In this document: piece after piece, positions 50,501 to 61,505 of the stretch
Layout: every line of letters begins with the position of its first letter
Numbering within the stretch: the stretch's first letter is position 1
Source of the DNA: Oxyruncus cristatus
Taxonomy: Eukaryota > Chordata > Aves > Passeriformes > Cotingidae
DNA: 64,000 nucleotides
Direction: 5' to 3'
NCBI GenBank assembly: GCA_013399855.1
Contig: VXAY01006252.1
Coordinates: forward strand, 186,001-250,000
Made by a program: the position numbers and the translations under genes
The notes under the pieces: generated by a model
Told to the model about the DNA's origin: nothing
Databases searched by the model: none
Seen by the model: the letters and a program-made list of their open reading frames with translations, nothing else

Positions 50501-53500
50501 GTATTTATACATATATATTGTGCAGAAAAAAATGTAGGGATTATGACTGCTAAATTCAGGTATTATAGTGGCTTATGGAGCTACAGTATTACATGCATTT
50601 AAGAGAGCCTGTGTGGGAATTATTTTTATGCATATTTCTGAAGTCCACTAAAATAACAGTCATGACTATTTTTGAGTGGGTTTTCTCACAAAACCTTACT
50701 TGTCATACCCCTGACATATTTTTGTTCCCAAATGACACATGAACCTTGTATAGAGCATCTCCTGCTCACATCTCATCTTTTTTTTTCCACAAAAAAGTAA
50801 TTTATTCAGAATTAATGTAAGCTATGAGTTGTAGTTACGGCTAATGAATGAAGTGGAGGGGCAAGAAATCAAGTTGCTTTTCCGTGATTTCTTCACTTAT
50901 TTACGTTTTTACAGAAAATCAAAACATGTCTTGTCAGATACACATAAAGAAAAGTCAATATCAGTTTCCTCTGGAAACAGAAAGATTTGTTACAGATTTC
51001 CTTGCAGTTTGCTACTTTGCAGTGGTTTTCATGTTTAAACAGAGGACAGATGATGCTCAGAGTTAACTGTGACTCATGAAAGCAGAAGTACCATCCCTTT
51101 TATCTTCCTTAAACAAAACCGATTGTGTAGCACGGTGAGCCAGGTGACTGACTTCTCATTATTGGCAGAGGAATACCACTGGAAGAGCTGTTTAGAAAAA
51201 TCTGCCCCATGTAATGATAGATGTTCTTTTTCAACTAATGAAAAATCTAGTAAATGCTGAAGGTCACTATTTTTCCACCCCAGCCCTAAACCCTAGGCCA
51301 GCAGCAATAGAGAGACCAGCCATCCCCACAGAATCCCTTGGCCCATGTTATGAATCAGGGCCGTAATATCTAAATAAACCTGCATTTGAATGCCTGCCAG
51401 CTACGCCAGAGACCATCTCTATGGTAGTATCAGTCCAGCACCGGGATTGCAAATGCCAGACGGGAAGGGAGCAGACAGGGAGCAGTCAGGGAGGTGTGAT
51501 GGCTGCCCCGGCTCTCTGGAGGACACTGAGTGTATTCAGTATGCTGCAGAGCCAAGGGATTAATCTTGGGGTTTATTGGTTTTGCAGTGACGAGTGAATG
51601 CAGTAGGGAAATGATGAGTGGAAAAAAAAAAAACAGAGCAATTAAAGTCATAGGACTGCACACATATGAAATACGACCACAACTGTCCAGCCTACACCTT
51701 CCCCCAAATAAATAAAACTGACTTCCAAGTAAGAGATGGGAGCCAAGAAGTTGTGGAGGGAGTTAAAAAAAAAAAAAAAAAATCCAAGCATCTCTTCCAT
51801 CTGGGCACGGGATTTATATCCATAATCTCTGAGGAAACCAAATAAGAGAAGGATGCATTTTTCATCCTGCTCCCACCCTGAGAGCTGTAATTGTGGTAGA
51901 GGTTCCTACCCACTTTTGCGTGGGAACAGAGACTGAGTTCCACCAAAGAGTGAGGAGCCTTTCTTCTATATTCCATGGAGACTAGAAAAGATGGAACTAG
52001 TAAAGCCCCACCAGGTTTCTTTATTTCTGTTGGAATGTGGGAAATGGAGCTTTTAGGTATTGTGAAATCTCAGCTTCTTCTACCCAATGAACTTAGGAGA
52101 ATTTATTGCAAGAAGAGATGATATTGAGGTTCAGGTTTATTTGTATTCAAAGATCTGGTTTTGAACTTGGCAGAACAAATTTTTGCAGGGTTTGGCTGTT
52201 CTTGCAGAACCTAATCCAAAGCCCATTGAAGTCAGGACAAATCTCTCCCTAGACTCCAGTGAATTCTGGGTCAGACCCCTATAGTAACATTGATTCCGAT
52301 GGTTGCAGAGGTTGAGATTTTAGTACTGTAATCAACATAAAATATGCCTGGCTTTCATTTTAGGTACTTCCCTCTTTCTTTTGCATAGGATTCAAGAAAT
52401 AATAATATTTACTTTTCACAGAGAAAATATTTATCACTATACAAAATTATGAAGTATGATTATTGTTGTATGAAGTTATGGGGAATTCCATGAAAAACTG
52501 TACTCAAAGTTCTGTCCATTTCTCTCTTTTAATTTCCTCACATCTTCTAATGTTTATTCCATTTTTACAAGACATGCAGTTTTTAATTCCTTTTCCAGAT
52601 GAATAGTTTCTCCCAGAAAGGAAAATAACATAAGCAGAGACTACAACAGATTTCATCGAGTCCTAATTCTGCACATAATTCTGGCTGTAGTTACTATACT
52701 GACAATAATGTCGATGAATATTACACTCAATGCACGGCTATCTTGATAACATTGAATATCAATTAGGGTCCATTGAGCCATTTCGAGGCCATTTTAGAGT
52801 TTACACCATGGCAAAAACCATAAACAGATGGTCCTTCCTTCATAGAAAAGTAGTCTCCTTCCGCAACACCAACAGGTTTTTCCTGCCCCATTGTAATTAC
52901 TGTTTACAGACACATTTGTTTTTAAGGAGCTTTGTGAAGCTCTAACAACTTACAGTTTAACTTTCAAAAATTTATTTAACCTGATTTCAGAAAACCCAAA
53001 GCCTTTTTTGTCTGATTAGTTTTTTTCTTCTTCTTTTGCATTTTTTCTTACTTTAAATTCCTGTATTTGACAGTCAATTATCAAGCTAGAACTCTACTAC
53101 AAGACTATTCTTTTTTTTTTAATTGGAATACAAAATCAAACATTTTCTACATTTGGGGTTAAAATCTGCTCAGGCCACATTCAAATCCCTGTACCTTCTA
53201 CTCAGGTGACTCCGGTAAGCAGGGCCTTATCATTTCGAGGTTTGCAATTTCAAACCCGAAACCATTCGACCAGGAATTTTGGGAGGAGTGAGAGGTTGTG
53301 GAAATTGCATATGTTCTTTGGTGTTTTAGTCTCAAAATCTGTACAACACAAATAATAGGTAGAAATATTCCGTATCTGGAATGACAAATTTATGTAGGTG
53401 AAATTGCCATGTCCCTAATAGTTTTGGTAAGAAAGTTGAGGTGATTTTATGCACAGTAGGTTACTTTCAAATGGAAGAGAGGCAGAGGATTAAGTGTTGC

Positions 53501-55101
53501 GGGTCTCAAGGAGTGATGGATGGTGCTGTTATAAATTCAAATCACCGAGCCCTTGATTTATTCAGGAATTTTCAAGAGTATGGCAATATATATTTCTAAT
53601 TTCCACTGAGGATGAATTTGGTGAAAGGAAAGAGAAATTATTTGCTAAAATATAAGCTGGAATGAGGTAGTGGATGCCAATGTTAACACTCTTAAAGAAG
53701 AGTTGTTTCCTGAATTAGACTATGGAGCAAGGACGATTTTCAGTGGTGAATTGCCAGGGCATCTGACAGACAGCCCCCTTACAGGAAGGCTGGTGGGTTT
53801 GATTAATACCTGATGATGAGAGCTTTCACTGCCAGTCCTACCAGAGCCCCTGCCCGCTCTCCCCAGCAACCTCCTGGCTGAGGATACAGCGACTTCGCAG
53901 AAAGAAGCTGTGGGTACTCCTCTCTCCCTTCTGGTTCTTCATAGGATTAGGGAAAAGAAATTATGAGTTACAGCTGCATCAACATGAAAAATGACAGTTG
54001 CTTTGATGGAAGGTGTTCAGTTAGCTCAGAGCTTTACATTTCAAACAAGAAAAAAAGGCACCCGAGTTATAGGCAGGCCATATAGCTGAATTATCAACAT
54101 TATCCTCAGCTCCAAATATAATATTCTGAGTATGAGTAGCACTTTTCAGCAGAGAAGCTGAAGCGGCTTGAAGATATTAACAAATTCCCTCCTTCACTTA
54201 TAGAGACAGGAAGCGTTATTATTGCATTTGGGATCTGGGGGAGTTTGAGATACCAAGGAGTTAGTTTGTTCAAGATGGCAGGGGGAATCGCTGGCAGGGA
54301 GAAATAAAGCTGTGAGGACTGTGCGTGTGCTGTTGAACACTTGCTGTTTATTCTTTCCTAGTCTTTCACAGCATGTCTTTGATTAAAAATAAATAGTTTC
54401 TCACACATCAGACTGCAATAAGGGTCATGTGAGGTATGGGGTGACCCTTGCTGACCAGAAAACGAGTGCTATGTCTGACCTGGACTGTGCAATATATTCA
54501 ATTTACAACTTTGTAAAGTGAGTACAAAATGAGCACAAGGCACCGTGACCACAGTATTTTCTCTTATTACTCAGTGAGGTGGAAGACAAGGTCAATCTCT
54601 TTTAGAATTGCAGTTGGTTTTTAGAAATTGTTTTATTTTTATTGCTGCTGTGAGGTATACCAATAAAGCCAACCTAAGCACACAGGAATTTCAACTCTGT
54701 ATCTACACTAAAATCTTTAAATTTAAACTCACTCATAAGGAACAGAAAGCTTACACTGTGGTGAACTTTCTAGAATGTTGCAGGGTACTATTAGCCTTCT
54801 CTCAGACCTGGTCACCTAAATGCTCTGTGACTGATGTATGTAAAGTAAAGTGCCTGGTGCCAGGGCTGGGTTCAACCTGCCTTAGTTTTGGGAGAAAGAC
54901 TAGAAACACAGAAACCCAGGGTGGGAACAGCCTGTTGCTGTCAGCATTTAAGCTGCAGAGGTTATGGCCAACCTCTGTGCCAAAGCCTCATGTCCACAGC
55001 TTGACATTTATTTCTCTTAGAAATTTCTAAACGCACAAGGGCAGTGCACTGGTCTCAGTTTCTTGCTCACCTATAGTTTCTTGTGGCATCCATCCGTGAA
55101 T
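47563..55101. other. Unique noncoding DNA, no gene recognised
   Basis: AT-rich sequence with an 18-base A run (51765-51782). No frame above 140 codons; that one (54608-55030 plus) shows no motif. Small frames at 50844-51066 and 52730-52945 are unrecognised. No CR1, LTR or RNA gene was seen in these 7.5 kb. Confidence 0.55.
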
Positions 55102-55500
55102 GGAGGGTCTGGAGCACAAGTGTAATGAGAATTGGCTGAAAGAGCTGGGCGTGCTCAGCCTGGAGAAAAGGAGGCTCAGGGGAGACCTTCTCACTCTCTG
55201 CCTGAAAGGAGGTTGTAGCCAGGGCGTGGCTGGTCTCTTCTCCCAGGTAAGAAGTGGCAGGACGAGAAGAAACAGCCTCAAGTTGTACCGGGGAGGTTTA
55301 GATTGGATATTAGGAAGAATTTCTTCACTGAAAGTGTGGACAGGCATTGGAACAGAGAAGTGGTGGAGTGGCTATCTCTGGAAGTGTTCATAATTCTGGG
55401 GACATGGTTTAGTGGAGGGCTTGGCAGTGCTGGGGCTAGTGGTTGGACTCAGTGATCTTGGGGGTCTTTTCAAACCTATTCAGTTCTGTGAGCCTATGAG
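55102..55500 (+). mobile_element. CR1 LINE 3' fragment (first of a tandem pair)
   Basis: Begins near TGGAGGGTCTGGAGCACAAG and follows the CR1 ORF2 end: AGCCTGGAGAAAAGGAGGCT, GGAGGTTGTAGCCAGGGCGT and TTTAGATTGGATATTAGGAA are all recognisable. It closes with TTCTGTGAGCCTATGA. The frame at 55100-55393 keeps most of the C-terminal coding part ([20 protein letters not shown]) but loses it before the usual end. It is of the internal-variant type shared with the copies at 55571 and 61035. Confidence 0.92.
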
Positions 55501-55521
55501 CAAATGTTAATTACCACGTGG

Positions 55522-55570
55522 GTATGTATATATGTGTGTGTGTATATATATATTTAGGTGTACATATATA
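55522..55570 (+). repeat. TG/TA microsatellite between two CR1 copies
   Basis: GTATGTATATATGTGTGTGT followed by TATATATATATTTAGG and TACATATATA. It lies just after the 3' tail of one CR1 and directly before the next. Confidence 0.85.
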
Positions 55571-55955
55571 GGAGCTGGAGGTGTTCACCTGGAGAAGAGA
55601 AGACTCAGGGGAGATCTTGACCCTCTCTACAACTCCCTGAGAGGAGGTTGTAGCCAGGTGGGAGTCGGTCTCTTCTCCCAGGTAACAAGTGACTGGAAGA
55701 GAGGACATAGTCTCCAGCTGTACCAGGCAGGGGTTGGGTTGGATATTAACAGAAATTTCTTCACAGAAAGGGTGATTAGGCACTGGAATGGACTACTCAG
55801 GGAGGTGGTAGAGTCACCGCCCCCAGAGGTGTTTAAGGAAAGACTGGACATGGCACTTAGTGCCAAGGTCTAGTTGTCATGGTGGTGTTTGGTCCTAGGT
55901 TGAATTCAATGATCTCAGAGGTCTTTTCCAACTAATTGATTCTGTGATTTTGTGA
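55571..55955 (+). mobile_element. CR1 LINE 3' fragment (second of a tandem pair)
   Basis: Starts at GGAGCTGGAGGTGTTCACCT and ends TTCTGTGATTTTGTGA. The C-terminal ORF2 frame is open from before the element to a stop at 55871-55873 and reads [20 protein letters not shown], then a degraded [20 protein letters not shown], and [15 protein letters not shown]. The coding remnant is about 100 residues of a protein normally many hundreds long. Same orientation and variant as its neighbour, but the two copies differ at many positions. Confidence 0.92.
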
Positions 55956-58900
55956 AATATATGTATGTACATAGACATGTATAAGGATTTTCTACAGCCT
56001 TCCAAGACCAAATTTAGCACCTATTGGCTTTACCTGTGTCAAAATTTAACAAAGAAAAAGGACTGGGCTTCATAAAAGTTGTGTATTAAATGAAATTTAG
56101 CTAGTTAATTTTATTTCCATTTACAATGCAGAGAAGGGTGGTGGCAAGCAGTGTTTTCTTGATGGAAAAATCAAAATAGTTTGGGCAAATACAAATTTCC
56201 AGACTTTGAGAATCTGTTTACAGACTGTGGGGAATATAAAATAACATGCATTTATTAAAAAGGTCTTGATGAAGTCTTCTTGAAAACTTCTGCATTTAAG
56301 AACCGGAGTCTTTTGTGATTTGACCTCCCAACACCAACTTATTTTTGCAGAGGGAAAGAAATGTTAAATGCTATGACTGCTAGGCTGGGAACTTAGTTCA
56401 GCTAACATCAGGTTTATGACCCAGGATGGAGGTAAATGGCCAAACCCGATCAACACCCCATTAATCCAAGGATGATCAAGTAACATTGCATTTGGCAAAG
56501 CCACAAATAACTGTGTAATAACATTGTAATTCTATGGTAATTTCTTACACATGGTTATTGATGCCCTGTAAAATAATGTGTTACCAATAATCCCATATTA
56601 CCTCTCTGCTCTTAAATATAAGGTCACTGACAGACCATGACTGTTTAATGTACTTTCAGTCTCAAACAGAAATCTTATACAATGGTTATAAAAATGAACC
56701 TCAGTGAGTGACCCTCTTTGCTCTTCTTTAATTATTTTTTCCTCAGAACGTGTCACATATACATCAGTGTATACATATACATCATGTCACATATACATTA
56801 GATTTAATTTATATTTAGCATTTCCTTTCCACTTTTCACCTACCTACTTAAAATTAGGGCTTTTGACAAGGATCTGGATTTTATAGGCTGTTCCTGCTTT
56901 CAAGGATAGAGACCAAGGACCTCGTTATGAGGCAAATGGCTCCTGTACTGGGATTCAAACCACTCCAAGACCAATTAAATATCACAATACTGGGCCATGC
57001 ACCCATGGCCTATTTTGAGCATCAGTTATTGGTGAATTGGTAAGAAAAACTGGATGCTCCCATTCAAATCTCCTACTGTGAAAATACTTAGAAACCAGCT
57101 GAGGGCCAGAAAGACTTGTCAGAACAGGGAAAGCAGTCACAGAGATTAGCTCTAATTAGGACTATCAAATGAATTAGCAATATTGCCACAGAAAGCTTGA
57201 TCTTGTGTTGTTAAAATGGATGGGGAGTTTTGCCACTGACTGCAAGGAAAGCAAGATCAGGCACCCAGGCAAAAAACACCCTTTGTTCCCACAGCTGTAG
57301 CGGGACCGACAACATGCTGGGCACCTTAGAGCATCTCTTGCTGCTCAGCATGGCCGGGGTTCCACCTTTCACAACCTGAGGCAAGAAAGTGCTTGCATGC
57401 TTTTCTTCTCTTGCTTATGTGTGGTTCTGAGATTGTGAGGGTGAGTTTTATGTCTGTACTTCATCAGGGCTGGTATGTTTTGTACAGCGGGCTGGCAAAA
57501 TGTAACGGCAGTTATCATTCCTAGACAGAGGAAATGTGTAACTGGGGTTTTAAAACATTCTCCAAGAAGCTCTTGATGACAAGATCGGGTCAGCCTTTCT
57601 AGGAAAACAAACAACAAAAAAAGTGCTACAAGCTGGAAGAGGAATCCCAAAAATAGTAACTGTCATCTAAGCAGAAAAGAAAGCAGAGAACCCAGGACTG
57701 AAGCAACTTCACCAACTTTATATTCCCTTTGGTCTGACTGGAATCAGCATCTGACTAGGTTTCCTTGCACCAGCTGTGATTGTCAGGTAAACAGACCAAG
57801 GGCAAAATAGAGACATCTGTGCCTAGAAATAGTAGAGTTCCCCTGGCCCATAACCCACTGGAAGCCACATTTACTGGGCTGTGCTGGGTGCTAATGAATG
57901 AGAGGGGTGTCTCTGTCTTTGTCTTGACATGAAGTTCTTCAAACTACATTCCTGACTTTAATTAGTTTTTAGGAGTCTATGTATGTATTCTGTGTACGGC
58001 TGTGGAGCACAAGGAATTGTGTGGTTTCTGTGACCTTTTGTTGCTCCTTGAAGTGTTTTCTCTGATGCTGCCTTTCAGCCAGTCCTCTCACCCCATCATG
58101 TTATCACGAGCATTATTCACATCTCTTAAAGGTGCAGCTTGGGATGCAAACATTATTTATATGTTTTTCAAGATCTTCTGTATCTTCTGCTCCTGTAAGA
58201 AAATCATAAATCTACTTTCCAGTGTTGCTGACTGGGATGTAGACGGTGTTGTCCACGGCAGGGAAACTCCCGTTATCTTCAGAGATGTGAGCAGCATTCA
58301 TTCCTCCCACAGACACTTACTAGGCAGCTTTTGACTTGGGCATTGTTAGACCAGAGGATATCACACATCCTGTAAGCTCTGCTTCTGAAATATTCTACTG
58401 CAGTCACTGGATGAGGTTGTTCTGGTAACCAGAGCTATGGTAGAAATTAAGGGTGAGCCTGAAAGTTCTAATCTGTATTTGATCTGCAATGTACACTAAC
58501 AAGGAGCACAGCAAAGCAGGGGAAAATTCCGCTCTTGCAAGCAGATTCTCCCTCTCTTTGTATAAAAGTATTATATAAAAACAATATTATTGTGAAGTTA
58601 AATCATGAAGATGTGATTCCTCTAACTTTCAAAAAATTGTTCCTTATTTACTGAGTAGAGAAGAATATTTTTAAACAGTGTAAATTGTGTTTTCTTTCAA
58701 GGGATTGGATAAAGAGATTCTGTATGGCTCAAGATTGCATGTCAAGCTTTTGAACATGCAATGAGGATGCAAAGTTAAAAATCTACTTTTCATGCTAATT
58801 GTCAGGCTTATAGAGTCATTTGGATTTGCTGAGTCCATTTGCATGTCTACTAGTCAGTAGGATCATTTACTGGCAAGATTACTACTGGCAGCAGCACTCA

Positions 58901-61034
58901 CTGCTTTTTCTGCAGCTTCCATCCCTTTTCCATGATAATCCATGCTCCTGTCACTGAAAAGTAGCCTTTTCCTGGATAGAATTATAGCTGCTCTTCTCTC
59001 ATAAAAGGCATAGTACATATTCTGTTTGGTGATTAGCTGAAAATTGCAAAATATCCTTTTTTAAGATTGTGTTTGATGAGGAAAGAGAATAACCATAAAT
59101 GTGTGGTTTATGTTCGTAAGCCACCTTACACTCTGAAGGGTATACCTGGGCATAAGGGTGTAGAAAAGGTTCTTAGCCCCATATGATTTAGCATTAACTT
59201 CCAGACACTTGCAGGCAGTGAAGTGCTAATTTCAAGCCTTTTGATTTGGCACAATTCACTTCAACAAGCAGAGGCGAGCGCAGAAAGAAAAAGCACCAGC
59301 CCCCTCGGAAGGGACGGCGTTCCAGCACCAACAAAGCTTCATTGTTCTCCTGCCCAGAGAGGCTGGAAGCAGTGGTGACCCCAAAGCAGGCCCTTTGGAA
59401 AGGGAAAACTGCTTTGCAATAATAATTATTCCTGGAGTTCAAGAGACTAAGCCTTCCCCTGAAAGAAATCAAATGATTAAAAATTCGCACAACAGCTGGC
59501 CGGAGTTGAATGAAGACGTCAATTACGCAGATAAGGAAGAAAGAAATGGTGCCTTCAAACACTTCAAAGGAACAGCTATGTACAAATGTGTTTGTGTTTT
59601 GTAAAAATAGATCGACAGTGCTATGATCGGTACAATTAATGTTTCTCTTTTGTGTGCCATTCCTGCCTTAAATGCCTTCAATTACTTGAATAACCGCGGA
59701 TTTCTCTGAATGAATAAAGCCTCCTGTTACCTTTTCAAAGTGTCTGAAAGCTTGATCTAAAACATGACTTGATCCTCTCTGTCCTTCTCAGCCAAGTCAG
59801 CTGTTATTCACCGATAGATCAGTGTGTTGTGCTTACTTTAAGAACAGCAAGAACAGGCTCATCCACCGTCTTCCCTCAGGAGAAGGGACAACTTATTTAC
59901 TCGGTTATATAACAGACCTTCCCTCCTGTAGTTAAAGGGATGGTCCACACTCCATTTTGTGGGTACAAAGCTTGGCCAAAAAACTCAGGATACAGCTGAA
60001 GCTTAAAATAAAGGATTAGCTTTCTAAACACAGTTAGAAACAAACAAACAAACCCACAAACCAACAGCAAAAGGCTGGGGTTTATATTATTTTTCTTTAT
60101 AACACTTTGTATCCTTTAATCAATGACTACCCTGAAAGTGTGAAGAGTGTATTTCTAGTAATAATTAAAATTGATCTTGTGCTTCTTACCAGCCCTTACA
60201 CCTCTGAGTGTGGCAGTTACTACACAGAATCCATTGAATCATCAATGCTTATGCACTTGGGACAAAGCTCTGCATGGGAAGCGGGAAAAGGAACTTTTGA
60301 GGCTATTTAGACAGTGTTCCACATATTAACACCCTTTCCCTTATCTGTGTGGGTTTTGTCTGTGTCTCAGAATGGGGTTAACAGCAGCCTCCCCACCCCC
60401 AAGACCGTGCAGTCACTCAAGGGTGAGGGATTTCTGTATCAGAGCATTTCCAAGCGTAAAGCTCAGGGAAACACAAGTGGGATATGATATCCAAAAGAAA
60501 CTGGGTTCTCAGTTCAAGGAAGGTTTGCTTCAAGGATGATGTATTTTTAAAAGGGCTTCGAGCAGTCTCACATTTGCAGTTCAAGTAAAAGGAAGGGCTC
60601 TGCATGAAATAAATATATGGACTCACTGCAGGATTCTCTGCAGCCCCGACGTCTCAAATAGGAAACCAACCTGCAAATCACACACCCAGTTACCAGCTGG
60701 CAAATGGGAAACGATCCTGTCATCTAATTCAATCCAGTTGAGATTCTGTATCTTAATTTAATTTTTTTCTTTGTGCATTTTCACAGACAAATTTTCTTTA
60801 TGATGTCGTCCCCTAAAACCCCCCAAAAATTAGAGGTTAAAACTCAGAAACACTTATGAGCAGATTCTCATCACTTAAAAGGCACAGATGTGGGACAGAG
60901 CAGCAGAGCCAACTCCCTTTGCAGTGCATAACATATCTGTGAATCACTGAGTTTGTGAGGTTGATAGCAAACAGGTATCCTTCAAAAGGGCATGTCTTCA
61001 CAGCACTGATATATTTTTCTTTATTTTTTTTTCA
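55956..61034. other. Unique noncoding DNA, no gene recognised
   Basis: A cluster of CACATATACAT repeats lies at 56751-56800 and (AAAC)n at 60038-60053. A 122-codon minus frame (59194-59562) and a 110-codon plus frame (58002-58334) are unrecognised. The 59200-59720 segment is richer in transcription-factor-like motifs than its surroundings and is discussed as a possible regulatory element. Confidence 0.5.
56751..56800 (+). repeat. Short CACATATACAT repeat cluster
   Basis: TGTCACATATACAT occurs at 56751-56764 and again at 56785-56798, with a related ACATATACATCA at 56774-56784. It is a low-copy local duplication. Confidence 0.7.
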
Positions 61035-61505
61035 AAATCATAGAACCATAGGATCATAGAATCAGACAGGTTGGAAAGGACCTCTGAGATCATCGAGTCC
61101 AACCCTTGATCCAACCACAGTTACTAGACTGTGGAACTAAGTGCCATGTCCAGCCTCATCTTGAAAACCTCCAGGGATGGCAAATTCACCACTTCCCTGG
61201 GCAGCCCATTCCAATGGCTGATTACTCTCTCTGTAAAGAATTTCTTTCTAATATCTAACCTAAACCTCCCCTGGCACAGCTCAAGGCCATGCCCTCTTGT
61301 CTTCCTGCTGGTTGCCTGGGAGAAGAGACCAACCCCCACCTGGCTACAACCTCCTCTCAGGGAGTTGTAGAGAGTGATGAGGTCTCCCCTGAGCCTCCTC
61401 TTCTCCAGGCTAAACAACCCCAGCTCCCTCAGCCTCTCCTCACAGGACTTGTGCTCAAGTCCCTTCACCAGCCTGGTTGCTCTTCTCTGCACCTGAAATG
61501 TGCTG
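61035..61505 (-). mobile_element. CR1 LINE 3' end with uninterrupted coding tail
   Basis: On the plus strand it starts with AATCATAGAACCATAGGATC and continues AGGTTGGAAAGGACCTCTGA, the reverse complement of the CR1 3' terminus. The minus-strand frame 61124-61540 is open for 138 codons. From its residue 20 it follows the CR1 ORF2 C-terminus without a break: [60 protein letters not shown], ending with LDMALSSTV. The first 18 residues are flanking DNA, so the element is truncated near 61500. It is the best-preserved and probably the youngest CR1 coding tail in the window, though far too short to be active. Confidence 0.95.
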
